DNA from: Parafrankia sp041008525
Lineage (GTDB): Bacteria > Actinomycetota > Actinomycetes > Frankiales > Frankiaceae
Reading direction: 5' to 3'
NCBI RefSeq assembly: GCF_041008525.1
Contig: NZ_JBFLUG010000027.1
Coordinates: 1 to 64,000 of the forward strand
DNA length: 64,000 nucleotides
Shown here: in pieces, positions 44,403 through 53,632 of the stretch
Position numbering within the stretch: position 1 is the stretch's first letter
How the letters are laid out: each line of letters begins with the position of its first letter
Translations under genes and position numbers: made by a program
The notes under the pieces: model-generated
The model's input: the letters and a program-made list of their open reading frames with translations, nothing else
Told to the model about the DNA's origin: nothing
Database searches by the model: none

Positions 44403-45044
44403 GTGAAGGTCGAAGTGTGGTCGGACGTCGTCTGCCCGTGGTGCTATATCGGCAAGCGGCGGCTGGAGAAGGCGCTCGCCTCGTACGAGCACGCGGGCGA
44501 GGTCGAGGTGGTCTGGCGCAGCTTCCAGCTCGATCCCACACAGCGGCGCGGTGAGAACCTCCCGACCTCGCAGATGCTGGCGAGCAAGTACGGCGTCAGC
44601 CCGGCGGAGGCCACGGCGATGAACGACCGGGTGACCGCGCTGGCCGCCGAGGAAGGCCTGGCCTACCGCCTCGACCTGGCCGTCACCGCCAACACCCTCG
44701 ACGCGCACCGTCTCATCCACTTCGCGGCCACCCGCGGACTCGCCGACGCCGCCCAGGACCGGCTGCTGCGCGCCGCCCTGGTGGACGGCGCCGCCGTCGA
44801 CGACCCGGACACCCTCGTCCGGCTCGCCGCCGAGGTCGGGCTTCCGGCCGACGCGACCCGCGAGGCCCTCGACGGCGGCGCGTACGCCGAGGACGTCCGG
44901 GCCGACCTCGAGCAGGCCCGCGCCCTCGGCATCCGCGGCGTGCCGTTCTACGCCGTCGACCGCACCTACGGTGTCTCCGGCGCGCAGCCGGTGGAGACGC
45001 TCCTGGACCTGCTTCGCCGGGCGTCGGCCCCCGTCGCGTCCTGA
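44403..45044 (+). CDS. DsbA-family oxidoreductase (FrnE-like)
   Basis: A 213-residue thioredoxin-fold protein with the CPWC active site in WSDVVCPWCYIGKRRLEKAL and the C-terminal cis-Pro region GVPFYAVD. No signal peptide, so it acts in the cytoplasm like FrnE, linked to polyketide formation and oxidative-stress tolerance in other actinobacteria. GTG 44403 has GAGGAAAGG about nine bases upstream; an earlier ATG at 44349 is in frame. Confidence 0.92.
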   Translation: MKVEVWSDVVCPWCYIGKRRLEKALASYEHAGEVEVVWRSFQLDPTQRRGENLPTSQMLASKYGVSPAEATAMNDRVTALAAEEGLAYRLDLAVTANTLDAHRLIHFAATRGLADAAQDRLLRAALVDGAAVDDPDTLVRLAAEVGLPADATREALDGGAYAEDVRADLEQARALGIRGVPFYAVDRTYGVSGAQPVETLLDLLRRASAPVAS

Positions 45045-45103
45045 CCCCGGCGGCCGACGCCCACCCGCAGTGTGCGGCGACGCCTACCGCGGTGCGGCGA
45101 CGC

Positions 45104-46732
45104 CTACCGGGGTGTGTGGACGTCCGGCCAGGGCGCGGCGGGCATCGCGGCGCCCAGGAGGAACGAGGGGTGCGGCGGCTGGTTGTAGGCGGTGTTCTGC
45201 CAGGCCACGGCCACCCGGTACTGCGGATCGTGCATCAGCGTGACGATGCGCCGGTCGGTGACGTGCGGTGTCGCGTAGATGCGCAGCGCCGAGCTGTCCG
45301 TCGTCGGCCAGATCACCTCCTCGCGCCAGTCGCCGAACAGGTCTGCGGACAGCGCCGGCGTCGCCTTCGTGCCGTTGGTGGCCACCACGCCGCTGGCGGT
45401 GAGCAGGCGGGTCTCGCCGGAGGTGTCGAGGATCCCGTCGCCGCCGGATGCCGACCACGACTCGGCACCGGGGCTGCCGGCCCAGATGTCGCCGGACACA
45501 CCCCGCCCGTTGTCCCCGTTCGGCGGAGTCGTCCACAGGATCCGTCCGGTCGCCGCCTCCGCCATCCACGAGCTGGGCTTGCTGGCATCCTCGTCGACCT
45601 TGAAGACCTCCAGGCCGGGACGGGCCGGGTCGAGGTCGCCGACGTGCATCGCGTCGCCATGCCCGTTGCGGGTGTTCCACAGGCCGGTGCCGTTGTCGTC
45701 GACCGCCATCGACCCGTAGACGATCTCGTCGCGGCCGTCCCGGTCGACGTCGGCGACGGAGAGGTTGTGGTTGCCCTGGCCGGCCCACGCCGAACCGGCG
45801 GTGGAGCTGTCGAACGTCCAGACCCGTCGCAGCTGACCGTTGCGGAAGTTCCAGGCAACGAGCACCGTCCGGGTGTAGTAGCCGCGGGCCATGACCAGGC
45901 TGGGCTGCCGGCCGTCGAGGTAGGCGGTGGCGGCCAGGAAGCGATCGACCCGGTTGCCGTAGCTGTCGCCCCAGCTCGCGACATCCCCGCGGGCGGGGAG
46001 GTAGCTCACGGTGCTGCGGGCCGCGCCCGTCCGGCCGTCGAACACGGTGAGGAACTCGGGGCCGGCGAGCACGTAGCCGGAGGCGTTGCGGTGGTCCGCC
46101 GCCGGGTTCCCGATCACGGTGCCGCGCCCGTCGACGGTGCCGTCCGCGGTCTTCAGTGCGACCTCGGCGCCGCCGTCACCGTCGTAGTCGTACACCTGGA
46201 ACTGGGTGTAGTGGGCGCCGGCGCGGATGTTGCGCCCCAGGTCGATCCGCCACAGGCGGGCGCCGGACAGCTCGTACGCATCCAGGTAGACGTTGCCGGT
46301 GTAGCCAGCCTGGGAGTTGTCCTTCGCGTTGGACGGATCCCACTTCACGACGATCTCGTACTCGCCGTCACCGTCGAGGTCGCCGACGCTGGCGTCGTTG
46401 GCGGTGTAGGTGTAGGACACGTTGTCCGGCATCCGCCCGCCGGGGGGCACCTGCAGGGGGACGTCGAGGTATCCCTGCCCCAGCCGCACCGCCGGGCCGG
46501 CGGCGGGCTGTTCGACGCCGCCCACGACGTCGCGCACCGTGTAGGTCGCGTCCGCGGCCGCGCCCGCGTCAAGGTAGTTCGTCGTCGCGCTCAGCGGCGC
46601 GGACGTCAGCCGGGTGGTGCCGCGGTACACGTGGAAGGCGATGTCGCGCGGGTCGGTAGCCAGCAGCCGCCAGCTGACGAGGTTCCCGGTGCCCGATCGC
46701 ACGCTCACGGAACCGCGGCCCAGCCTCTCCAC
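45104..46732 (-). CDS. Rhamnogalacturonan lyase (PL11-type), signal peptide out of frame
   Basis: About 542 residues of the PL11 lyase fold, an eight-bladed propeller that cleaves the rhamnogalacturonan I backbone of pectin. Features are GNLVSWRLLATDPRDIAFHV, VGDLDGDGEYEIVVKWDPSN, YDYDGDGGAEVALKTADG and DLFGDWREEVIWPT, with many Ca-binding-like DxDGDG motifs. The frame starts at GTG 46732 as MERLGRGSVSV, which in relatives follows a signal peptide. A signal-like sequence lies directly upstream in another frame (46733-46875), so a 1-base loss is likely. If read as it stands, the enzyme would not be secreted. Confidence 0.85.
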   Translation of the reverse strand: MERLGRGSVSVRSGTGNLVSWRLLATDPRDIAFHVYRGTTRLTSAPLSATTNYLDAGAAADATYTVRDVVGGVEQPAAGPAVRLGQGYLDVPLQVPPGGRMPDNVSYTYTANDASVGDLDGDGEYEIVVKWDPSNAKDNSQAGYTGNVYLDAYELSGARLWRIDLGRNIRAGAHYTQFQVYDYDGDGGAEVALKTADGTVDGRGTVIGNPAADHRNASGYVLAGPEFLTVFDGRTGAARSTVSYLPARGDVASWGDSYGNRVDRFLAATAYLDGRQPSLVMARGYYTRTVLVAWNFRNGQLRRVWTFDSSTAGSAWAGQGNHNLSVADVDRDGRDEIVYGSMAVDDNGTGLWNTRNGHGDAMHVGDLDPARPGLEVFKVDEDASKPSSWMAEAATGRILWTTPPNGDNGRGVSGDIWAGSPGAESWSASGGDGILDTSGETRLLTASGVVATNGTKATPALSADLFGDWREEVIWPTTDSSALRIYATPHVTDRRIVTLMHDPQYRVAVAWQNTAYNQPPHPSFLLGAAMPAAPWPDVHTPR

Positions 46733-46875
46733 CTGCCGCCCGGCCCGGCCGGGGCCGGTTCACAGGCCGCTGCCGTGGCCAGGCCGGCGGCGAGCAGCAG
46801 CCCGGTGACGGTGTGGCGTCGCCGCGGGCGGTCGCGATCAGGCATTCGGACGGTGAGGTGAGTCCGACGACTCAT
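46733..46875 (-). pseudogene. Displaced signal peptide of the rhamnogalacturonan lyase
   Basis: From ATG 46875 (or 46845) this reads MSRRTHLTVRMPDRDR, then RRRHTVTGLLLAAGLATAAA and a Pro/Gly-rich linker. It is a good Sec or Tat-like signal, but it runs out of frame with the lyase and stops about 30 bases inside it. One extra base in the GC-rich stretch at about 46738-46765 would fuse the two. A frameshift or sequencing error is inferred. Confidence 0.6.
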
Positions 46876-47009
46876 CTGTTTCTTCTCCCTGCCCCCACCC
46901 CACGCGAAACAGCAGCCCCGTCTGACGACGTGGCTGAACCACGATAGCCACGCGGCTGTTTCCCGCCGAATAGATGCGCCTTATCCCGTGCTCCAGCGCT
47001 GCGGCGGAG

Positions 47010-47621
47010 TCAGAGGCGGCCGGCGATGGTGCGGGCCAGGTCCTCGAGAGGGCCGCGGTTCTCCGCGGGGTCGTTGCTGCGTACCAGGTTGACGGAGACG
47101 GAGAAGCCGTCCTTGGTGACGAAGACGGCGTAGTCCCCGATGAAGGCCTCGTCGCCGACGCCGGGCAGCGGCTGGAGCTGGTGCCCGGTGTCGCGCTCGG
47201 CGGCGTAGTAGTTCTGCGCCGTCTGCCCGACACGGACTTCGACCTGGGCGGTCGGACCGTTCGGCGGCGCGACGTAGGTGCAGGTCTCGTCCACCGCCTC
47301 CGCGCCGGCCAGCGGTGTTCCCGCAAGCTGCTCGGCCTCCGGCTGCGAGACGATGCCGCAGGGATTCGCTGTGCCGTCGTCGGATGACGCGGCGGGCGCG
47401 GCAGTCGTTGCCGCATCACCGTCGGCGGTCCGTGCGCCGGCGTTGCCGCCGCCCGCCCCTCCCGCCGCTCCCACGGACTCCGCGGCCGATGGCGGCAACG
47501 ATGTCGCATCGTCGTCAGCGGAGGCACCGCAGCCGGCCAGCCCGAGCGATACGAAGATCATGAATGTCAGCAGGACCGCGCGTGTGACGACGCGGACGCG
47601 ACTGATGGCAGGACGGTACAT
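47010..47621 (-). CDS. DUF3558-like lipoprotein
   Basis: A 203-residue secreted lipoprotein. A signal peptide (VVTRAVLLTFMIFVSLGLAG) ends at the lipobox LAGC, followed by a low-complexity Ala/Gly/Asp linker and a globular domain with two cysteines (NPCGIVSQPEAEQLAGTPL and DETCTYVAP) as in actinobacterial DUF3558 proteins. Function is unknown. A 125-base gap separates it from the gluconokinase gene. Confidence 0.82.
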   Translation of the reverse strand: MYRPAISRVRVVTRAVLLTFMIFVSLGLAGCGASADDDATSLPPSAAESVGAAGGAGGGNAGARTADGDAATTAAPAASSDDGTANPCGIVSQPEAEQLAGTPLAGAEAVDETCTYVAPPNGPTAQVEVRVGQTAQNYYAAERDTGHQLQPLPGVGDEAFIGDYAVFVTKDGFSVSVNLVRSNDPAENRGPLEDLARTIAGRL

Positions 47622-47746
47622 ACGAGCCCCCCGATACCGACGTCCGCTGGCTCACCCCTGCGCCAGACGGGCAGGTGAGGACGGTACTCCTGTCCCCACC
47701 TGCGGCATAGGCCCCGGTCACGACGCCGGCGCGGGTCCGGGGGACG

Positions 47747-48229
47747 TTACCCGGGCCGCACCAGGGTCGCCAGCTGGTCGGTGAGCCGTTCCGGACGGAG
47801 CTGGCCGTCGACGGTGACGCCCTCGTCGGGGCCGAGGGGTTCGAGCGCGGCCAGCTGCGAGTCGAGCAGGGTGGCGGGCATCCAGTGGCCGCGACGTTCG
47901 GCGAGTCGCCGGCGCAGTTCCGGCTCCGGCACGTCGACGTGCGCGAACAGGACGTCCCCCGCAGTCCGCAGCAGGTCGCGGTAGCTGCGGCGTAGCGCCG
48001 AGCAGGCGACGATCCCGTCGGGGCGCGTGGCCATCCAGTCACGGACGGCGCGCAGCCACGGCCACCGGTCGTCGTCGGTCAGCGCGGAACCGGCGGTCAT
48101 CTTCGCCCGGTTCGCCGGCGGGTGCAGATCGTCCCCTTCCAGGAAGGGACGCCCCAGCCGCTCGGCGACGGCCGACGCGAGGGTGGACTTGCCGCAGCCG
48201 CTGACCCCGATGACCACAAGCACCGTCAT
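47747..48229 (-). CDS. gntK: Gluconokinase
   Basis: A 160-residue P-loop kinase that phosphorylates gluconate to 6-phosphogluconate for the pentose phosphate pathway. Walker A is GVSGCGKSTL; FLEGDDLHPPANRAKMTAGS, DDDRWPWLRA and ACSALRRSYRDLLR are the family signatures. Length is typical. ATG 48229 gives the normal N terminus; a longer frame to 48331 is open but not family-like. Confidence 0.93.
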   Translation of the reverse strand: MTVLVVIGVSGCGKSTLASAVAERLGRPFLEGDDLHPPANRAKMTAGSALTDDDRWPWLRAVRDWMATRPDGIVACSALRRSYRDLLRTAGDVLFAHVDVPEPELRRRLAERRGHWMPATLLDSQLAALEPLGPDEGVTVDGQLRPERLTDQLATLVRPG

Positions 48230-48366
48230 ACCGAATGCCGTCCGGCCGGCGGACCCGGTACTCGATTGTGTGAAACCACCATGAACGACGATTTTTGCAT
48301 CGCCAGCGACCGGTCGAAGCGAGGGCGGCACCCGCGGTGCGCGGTTCCGGTCACGGCCCGCCTGTC

Positions 48367-49371
48367 CTACAGCCTCGCGGCCGCCGCATCGACCGGAAGC
48401 GCGGGAGGATTCTCCGTCAACCAGCTGGCGGCCTGGCGCTGGCCGCGGAGGGCAAGCCCGAGCCGGCGGCGGATCACGGCCGCTCGCGAATTCGCGTCGA
48501 ACCTGGCGAGCACGTCCATGCCGGCCCGGACGGCGATGCCCGGAACCCGCAGAACAGGACGTCCCGGCTCGAACGCCTGGTAGATCGAACGCACGGTGTG
48601 GCCTTCGGCCGGGTGTGTCACCACCGTCGGCGGGTCGGCCGCGCCGACGAGGGTGGCGACCCCCGCCGCGACGGCGTCGACGTGGGCCGCGGCGACCGGT
48701 TGGCTGCCGTCGCCCACCATGACCAGGGGCAGCCGCCGCGGCAGTGACGCGAGCGGATACGAGGGACGCCGGCCCGCCCCGTACAGCGACGGAATGCGGT
48801 AGACGGTGATCTGCGGGCCGCCTCGGCCGCGTACCGCGCCCAGCACCTGCTCGCCTCGGACGCGGGACGCGCCGTAGGCGTCCATCGGGGAGAAGCTGTC
48901 GCGCTCGTCCAGCACCGGCGCCATGCCCTGGACGGCGGTTGAGCTGAGGTGGACCAGACGCGGCACGCCGGCCTCCGCACAGGCCAGGGCCAGCAGCAGC
49001 GGCCAGGCCGCGTTCGCTCCGTGGAGCTCGTCCGGAGTCCGCCCCCGGGCCGAGGGCAGGCCGGCCGCGTTGACGGCGACATCGTGGTCGAGCAGGTCCA
49101 GCGCGACGCCGTCAACCTCATCCGCCACATACGCGGTGACCTGCTCGGTGGCTTTCTCCACCGTCGCCAGGTCAGGGAGCTGCCCGGTTGATGCGCCGGG
49201 ATGCGGTACGCCGGGATGCGGTACGCCGAGGTGTGGTGCGCCAGGGTTGCCGGGTGGCACCCGGAGGCGAACCGCACGCAACGGCGTGACGTGGTGGCCG
49301 CCGCGCCGGAGCTCGGCCTCTATCACCGTGCCGAGATACCCGGTTGCCCCGAACAGAGCGACTCTCGCCAT
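48367..49371 (-). CDS. NAD-dependent epimerase/dehydratase family protein
   Basis: A 334-residue extended SDR with the Rossmann motif LFGATGYLGTVIEAELRRGG, a Ser region (LVHLSSTAVQGMAPVLDE) and YGASRVRGEQ (YxxxR in place of YxxxK, so catalysis is doubtful). A short insertion near residue 45-60 (GVPHPGVPHPG) is encoded by 15-base repeats. Substrate unknown; it may be a nucleotide-sugar enzyme or a non-catalytic relative. Confidence 0.78.
   Translation of the reverse strand: MARVALFGATGYLGTVIEAELRRGGHHVTPLRAVRLRVPPGNPGAPHLGVPHPGVPHPGASTGQLPDLATVEKATEQVTAYVADEVDGVALDLLDHDVAVNAAGLPSARGRTPDELHGANAAWPLLLALACAEAGVPRLVHLSSTAVQGMAPVLDERDSFSPMDAYGASRVRGEQVLGAVRGRGGPQITVYRIPSLYGAGRRPSYPLASLPRRLPLVMVGDGSQPVAAAHVDAVAAGVATLVGAADPPTVVTHPAEGHTVRSIYQAFEPGRPVLRVPGIAVRAGMDVLARFDANSRAAVIRRRLGLALRGQRQAASWLTENPPALPVDAAAARL
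49198..49242. repeat. 15-base tandem repeat inside the epimerase gene
   Basis: About three imperfect copies of gggatgcggtacgcc encode GVPHPG units, in frame with the gene. Probably a recent slippage expansion. Confidence 0.75.
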
Positions 49372-49665
49372 TCGCACTGATCCCATCCACACAAGCGGGT
49401 GAACCGTACCCTGTCCGCCGGGTCGGCGGCATCCATCGCAACCGTCATGCGACACGACAGCCTTCCATCACCGTAGGCGATCGGCCCACCACATCATGTG
49501 CACCCGACCGTCTCCGCGCGTCGAGGTGACATTCGGAGCGACCAATACTCACGCAGAGTAACGTCGCCGGCACTGTCTCGGCCCTTCCGGAGGGACCTGT
49601 GCGACTCGTCCAGTGATGGCCGTTTTCCGCAGGCCGGTCCACAGATCAGCGAGGAGGCCCGCCCC

Positions 49666-50826
49666 ATGCACATTGTGACGGTGGTACCTGTTGTGGACGC
49701 GCGCCACGGCGGCGGCATCGGGGAGCGCGGACTGCAGCTCGCGTCAGGATTCGGTCGTCTGGGCGGCACCGACGTCAGCTCGGAGCTTCTGACGCTGGAC
49801 CTCGGTCTCACCTCCGACCACAGAGACACGGCAGCCCCGGCGGTCATCACAGCACTGCCATGCCGAAACCGCAGGTACTACCTTCCCGGGAATCCCGCCA
49901 TGGTCGCCGAACGGGTACGCGCGGCCGATGTCGTCCATCTGCTCAACCACTGGACCGTTCTCAACGTCATCGCCGCGCGGGCCGCTGTCCGCCATGGCAT
50001 TCCGTACGTCTTCTCGCCCTGTGGCTCGCTGCCGATCCGAGGGCGCAGCCGGCTGACGAAGGGTTCCTACGACCTGGCTGTGGGCCGCCGGCTGGTCCGG
50101 CAGGCCGCGGGAGTCGTCGCGGTCACCGATGCCGAACGCGCCGACTTCGCGGCCCATCGGGTGGATCCCCGTGCTGTGATGGTCGTACCCAACGGGGTCT
50201 CGTCAACCGACCACGAAGAGGACACCGGCGGCGAGACACTCGCCCGGCACGGCCTTACCAGCGGCCGCTATGTGCTGTTCCTCGGGCGACTCAACTGGAT
50301 CAAGGGAGTGGACCTGCTCGTCGAGGCGTTCCTGTCGGCGGTGCCGGCCGGATCCGGGTGGCGCTGCGCGATCGCCGGGCCCGACGAAGGGATGCTGGCC
50401 GGCCTCGCCGCGAAGGTGGCGGCGGCCGGCGCCGGCGACCAGGTCTGTTTCACCGGGATGGTCCGCGGCCCCGCACGCACCGAGCTGCTGCGCGGCGCGG
50501 CGCTGCTGGCGGTGCCGTCCCGGCATGAGGCGATGTCGATCGTCGCCCTGGAGGCCGGCATCAACGGCACCCCCGTTCTCCTCACCGACCGCTGCGGCTT
50601 CGACGAGGTCGAGCGCAGCGGGGGCGGCTGGGTCGTGCCGGCGACGACCGAGGCGCTCGCCGCCGGGCTGCGGGTGGCGCTGCGCGACCCGGACGAGCTC
50701 GGACGGCGCGGCAGGACCCTCCAGGAGCTGGTCTCCCGCGAGTACACCTGGGAGCGGGCGGCCCACAGCCACCTCCAGCTCTTCGACCAGGCCCTCGCAG
50801 GCCGCGGACGTCGGCAGACAAGCTGA
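49666..50826 (+). CDS. Glycosyltransferase family 4 protein
   Basis: A 386-residue GT-B retaining glycosyltransferase. The donor-site region RGAALLAVPSRHEAMSIVAL EAG is characteristic (Glu of the E-x7-E motif visible), and YVLFLGRLNWIKGVDLLVEA marks the start of the C-terminal domain. ATG 49666 has GAGGAGG upstream. It probably transfers a sugar to a lipid, polysaccharide or metabolite; the epimerase lies divergently on its left. Confidence 0.88.
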   Translation: MHIVTVVPVVDARHGGGIGERGLQLASGFGRLGGTDVSSELLTLDLGLTSDHRDTAAPAVITALPCRNRRYYLPGNPAMVAERVRAADVVHLLNHWTVLNVIAARAAVRHGIPYVFSPCGSLPIRGRSRLTKGSYDLAVGRRLVRQAAGVVAVTDAERADFAAHRVDPRAVMVVPNGVSSTDHEEDTGGETLARHGLTSGRYVLFLGRLNWIKGVDLLVEAFLSAVPAGSGWRCAIAGPDEGMLAGLAAKVAAAGAGDQVCFTGMVRGPARTELLRGAALLAVPSRHEAMSIVALEAGINGTPVLLTDRCGFDEVERSGGGWVVPATTEALAAGLRVALRDPDELGRRGRTLQELVSREYTWERAAHSHLQLFDQALAGRGRRQTS

Positions 50827-50830
50827 ACCC

Positions 50831-50859
50831 GGTCCCGGTCCCGGTCCCGGTCCCGGTCC
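50831..50859. repeat. 6-base tandem repeat
   Basis: Nearly five copies of ggtccc lie immediately after the glycosyltransferase stop codon. A simple-sequence repeat without a known role. Confidence 0.8.
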
Positions 50860-50882
50860 GGTGCCGGCCCGCCGGCAGCCGG

Positions 50883-51374
50883 TCAGTCGCAGAGCTGCTT
50901 CCAGGTGGTGGCGCCGAGCCGCAGGGTGAACGTGACGCGGTGTCCGGCATCGTCGGTGAAGACGACCTGCGTCGGGCTCACCGGCGTCAGGGTGCCCAGC
51001 TGGTAGGGATTGCCCCAGCCGGCGGGCGGATTGACGTTGCCGTCATGCAGCGGCGGAACCAGCTCGTAGTAACTCTCCCGGTGACGTGCCTCGCTGATCC
51101 CGCAGTGGGTGTAAAGCCGGTACGGCTCCCCCGCTCCCGGGAATGTGGGGTTCACCGGCGACAGGAGCGTGGCCGGAGGTGCTGCCGGTGACGACCGCGC
51201 GGGCGGTGACGACGGCGCGGGCGGAAGTACCGCGGGTGCGGATTCCGCCGACGAGGAACAACCGCCGAGCGACACCGTCAGGCTGGCCGCCATCGCGGCG
51301 CCGGCTGCGCGGACGCGCGGACCTTTCCAGGTACAGGGGCGGGCGTACCTGGGAGACCGGGCGAATACGCGCAT
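50883..51374 (-). CDS. Secreted lipoprotein of unknown function
   Basis: A 163-residue protein with a long, Arg-rich N region, a hydrophobic core and the lipobox LGGC (SLTVSLGGCSSS). A Pro/Ser/Ala-rich linker precedes a domain of about 90 residues with TFPGAGEPYRLYTHCGISEA and a C-terminal WKQLCD, so two conserved-looking cysteines may pair. ATG 51374 is preferred; a GAGGAAG site lies upstream. No family was recognised. Confidence 0.72.
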   Translation of the reverse strand: MRVFARSPRYARPCTWKGPRVRAAGAAMAASLTVSLGGCSSSAESAPAVLPPAPSSPPARSSPAAPPATLLSPVNPTFPGAGEPYRLYTHCGISEARHRESYYELVPPLHDGNVNPPAGWGNPYQLGTLTPVSPTQVVFTDDAGHRVTFTLRLGATTWKQLCD

Positions 51375-51598
51375 CTGTTCTTCCTCGTTCTCACAAGGGA
51401 TCATCGGCCTTTGGACGCGGCGGAGGCCGCCCCGGTTCCGAGAGGCTCGCGGCCGAGTGCCTCAGCCCGCCGCCCCGACCCGGTGTGTCCGGGGATGAAC
51501 GCGCGTCTTCTCGCCCGGTTCGGCGCTGATGCCGTCCTACTACGTTCTGTTCAGGGGCGCCGCGCGTGACGATGGCCGGGAGAGACGGGGGTCTCACC

Positions 51599-52297
51599 AT
51601 GGATATCAGCCAGGCGCGGGTGGCGGCGACAGCCGTGCACCTGGCGCCGTCGTGGTCGACCGGGTTCGCCTCCGGGCTGTTCGCGCTTCTGCTGGTCGGC
51701 GCCCGGCCGTTGTGGAAGCACACCGGGCATCTCGACACGGCGGTACACGAGGGTGGGCACGCGTTGATGGCGTTCCTGTTCGACCGCATGTTCGTGACAG
51801 TCTGGCTCGAACGGAACCAGAGTGGGCTGACGCGCTACTGGGGACCGCCACGCGGGCCGGGGCGGCTGGTGATCGCCGCGGCCGGCTACACGGCCCCCTC
51901 GCTGTGCGGGGTCGGCGGCGCCGGGCTGCTCGCGGCCGGGAACGTCACCGCGGCGCTGGTTCTCGCCGGGCTGGCCACCGTCGGTCTGCTGCTGGTGGTC
52001 GAGAACGGCTTCGGTGTGCTGGTGGTCCTCGTCATGCTCGCGTTCGTGGCGCTGGTCGGCACCAGGGGATCCCCGGGGGTCCAGCTGTTCGTCGCCTGCA
52101 CGGTGAGCTGGTTCCTGCTGTTCTCAGCCATCCGTTCGCTGGGCATTCTGCGGCGGGCCCGGCGCTTCTCCCGATCGTCCGACGCCGACATGCTGGCCGC
52201 GTCGACCCACCTGCCGGCGGCGCTGTGGGTGGCGGCCTTCTATCTCGTCGACCTCTACTGTCTGCTGGTCGGAAGCCGACTGCTGATCGGTGGCTGA
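51599..52297 (+). CDS. M50-family-like membrane metallopeptidase
   Basis: About 232 residues with five or six helices. The zinc motif HEGGHA in TAVHEGGHALMAFLFDRMFV is the HExxH-type site of M50B-like proteins. An Asn in LLVVENGFGVLV may correspond to the second metal-binding region, but a clear LDG motif is missing. ATG 51599 is chosen over GTG 51566. It could cleave a membrane anchor or be a non-proteolytic relative. Divergent from the lipoprotein gene on its left. Confidence 0.75.
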   Translation: MDISQARVAATAVHLAPSWSTGFASGLFALLLVGARPLWKHTGHLDTAVHEGGHALMAFLFDRMFVTVWLERNQSGLTRYWGPPRGPGRLVIAAAGYTAPSLCGVGGAGLLAAGNVTAALVLAGLATVGLLLVVENGFGVLVVLVMLAFVALVGTRGSPGVQLFVACTVSWFLLFSAIRSLGILRRARRFSRSSDADMLAASTHLPAALWVAAFYLVDLYCLLVGSRLLIGG

Positions 52298-52378
52298 GTG
52301 CCCTGCGAAGGCCTGGAACCCCGATGGTGATGAGCATCCCAGGCCCGTACTGGACCGGCCGAGGTGAAGGATACACAG

Positions 52379-53053
52379 ATGGAGGGTTCTGGTTCTGCTC
52401 CCGAACGCCACTGGGTCGACTGGCACCGGCAGTACGACGTCGCGGGGTCGTCCCTGCACCGGCGCCTCGCTCTCGTCCAGCGGCGCATCCGGCAGACGCT
52501 GGACGCGCAGCCAGCGGGAGAGATCCGCGTGCTGAGCATGTGTGCCGGCCAGGGCCGGGACATTCTCGGCGTACTCGCTGATCATCCACGTCGCGACGAT
52601 GTGCGGGCCCGACTGGTGGAGCTCGACCCCGCACTCGCCGCCGACGCCGGGCACGAAGCGCGTTCCGCCGGGTTGGGCGGGGTCGAGGTCGTGGTCGGCG
52701 ACGCTTCGGGCACCGGCATGTACGAGGGCGTCGCACCGGCGCACCTCGCTCTGGTCTGCGGGGTGTTCGGAAACCTCGGCGACGCCGACGTGCGGCACAC
52801 CATCGAGCAGCTGCGCAGACTGTGCGAACCCGGCGCGACTGTGATCTGGACGCGTCATCGCCGTTCACCTGATCTCACTCCCTCCATACGTTCCTGGTTC
52901 GCCGAAGCGGGATTCGAGGAGGTGGGCTTCGACGGCGAGGACGGTTTTCTGATCGGTGTCGGAACCCATCGGCTGGTCGGACCGACGTTGCCTTACCTGC
53001 CGGACATTCGGCTCTTCGACTTCGTCGGCGACGGCGAGGATGCCCATCGGTGA
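52379..53053 (+). CDS. Class I SAM-dependent methyltransferase-like protein
   Basis: A 224-residue protein with a Rossmann methyltransferase core: motif I RVLSMCAGQGRDILGVLADH, motif II ARLVELDPALAADAGHEARS, then VVVGDASGTGMYEG and a segment LALVCGVFGNLGDADV. It resembles a group of actinobacterial methyltransferases with unknown substrate. ATG 52379 has AAGGA seven bases upstream; a GTG 15 bases earlier is possible. Confidence 0.8.
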   Translation: MEGSGSAPERHWVDWHRQYDVAGSSLHRRLALVQRRIRQTLDAQPAGEIRVLSMCAGQGRDILGVLADHPRRDDVRARLVELDPALAADAGHEARSAGLGGVEVVVGDASGTGMYEGVAPAHLALVCGVFGNLGDADVRHTIEQLRRLCEPGATVIWTRHRRSPDLTPSIRSWFAEAGFEEVGFDGEDGFLIGVGTHRLVGPTLPYLPDIRLFDFVGDGEDAHR

Positions 53054-53158
53054 GCACGAACCCGTCGACCGCCGCCGGGTGTCCGGAGGACGCTTCGGGA
53101 CGCGTCACGCTCCCGAGCACTCGGAGAGGCCGCGTGGCGCCTCACGTCCGTGGCGCTC

Positions 53159-53632
53159 TCAGCGGCCGGGGTTGCGGACGGCGATCGCGGCGTTCAGCGC
53201 GGTGGCGAAGCCGGTCCAGGCGAGGTACGGCAACAGGGCCGCCCCGGCGAGACGATCGGCTCGCCAGGCCCTGAGCAGGAGGGCGACATTGGCCGCGTCC
53301 AGGACGACGATCTCCGCGAGCGCGAGGCGAGGGCGCCGGGCTCGGAAGAACAGCGGCGTCCAGGCCGCGTTCAGGGCGAGATCGATCCCGTATGTTCGCC
53401 AGAGCCGCTGGCGCTGGTCATCGCCGGTGCTGGTGTCCAGCGCCTGGGCAGAGGCGAGGGCAATCATGGCGTAGAGCGGTGTCCAGACAGCGGGAAACGC
53501 TGCGCGGGGCGGCTGCCAGGCGGGTTTGTCCAGCGACAGGTACCAGGCCGAGTCAGGGCTTGTCGCGACTGCGCCGACGCCGGCGGCCACCACTGATGCC
53601 AGGCTCGTCCTGGCCAAGGTCAGGCTCCTCAT
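53159..53632 (-). CDS. TspO/MBR-family membrane protein
   Basis: A 157-residue five-helix protein of the tryptophan-rich sensory/tetrapyrrole-binding family. KPAWQPPRAAFPAVWTPLYA is the classic loop and helix-2 motif, and LNAAWTPLFFRARRPRLAL the helix-3/4 motif. It probably binds porphyrins or other hydrophobic ligands. The N terminus is set at ATG 53632; a longer frame to 53806 is open. Confidence 0.88.
   Translation of the reverse strand: MRSLTLARTSLASVVAAGVGAVATSPDSAWYLSLDKPAWQPPRAAFPAVWTPLYAMIALASAQALDTSTGDDQRQRLWRTYGIDLALNAAWTPLFFRARRPRLALAEIVVLDAANVALLLRAWRADRLAGAALLPYLAWTGFATALNAAIAVRNPGR

Noticed and set aside
6789..49242. Several short direct repeats considered as a CRISPR array
   Set aside because: Copies are two to four, adjacent or in coding frames, with no regular unique spacers and no cas genes.
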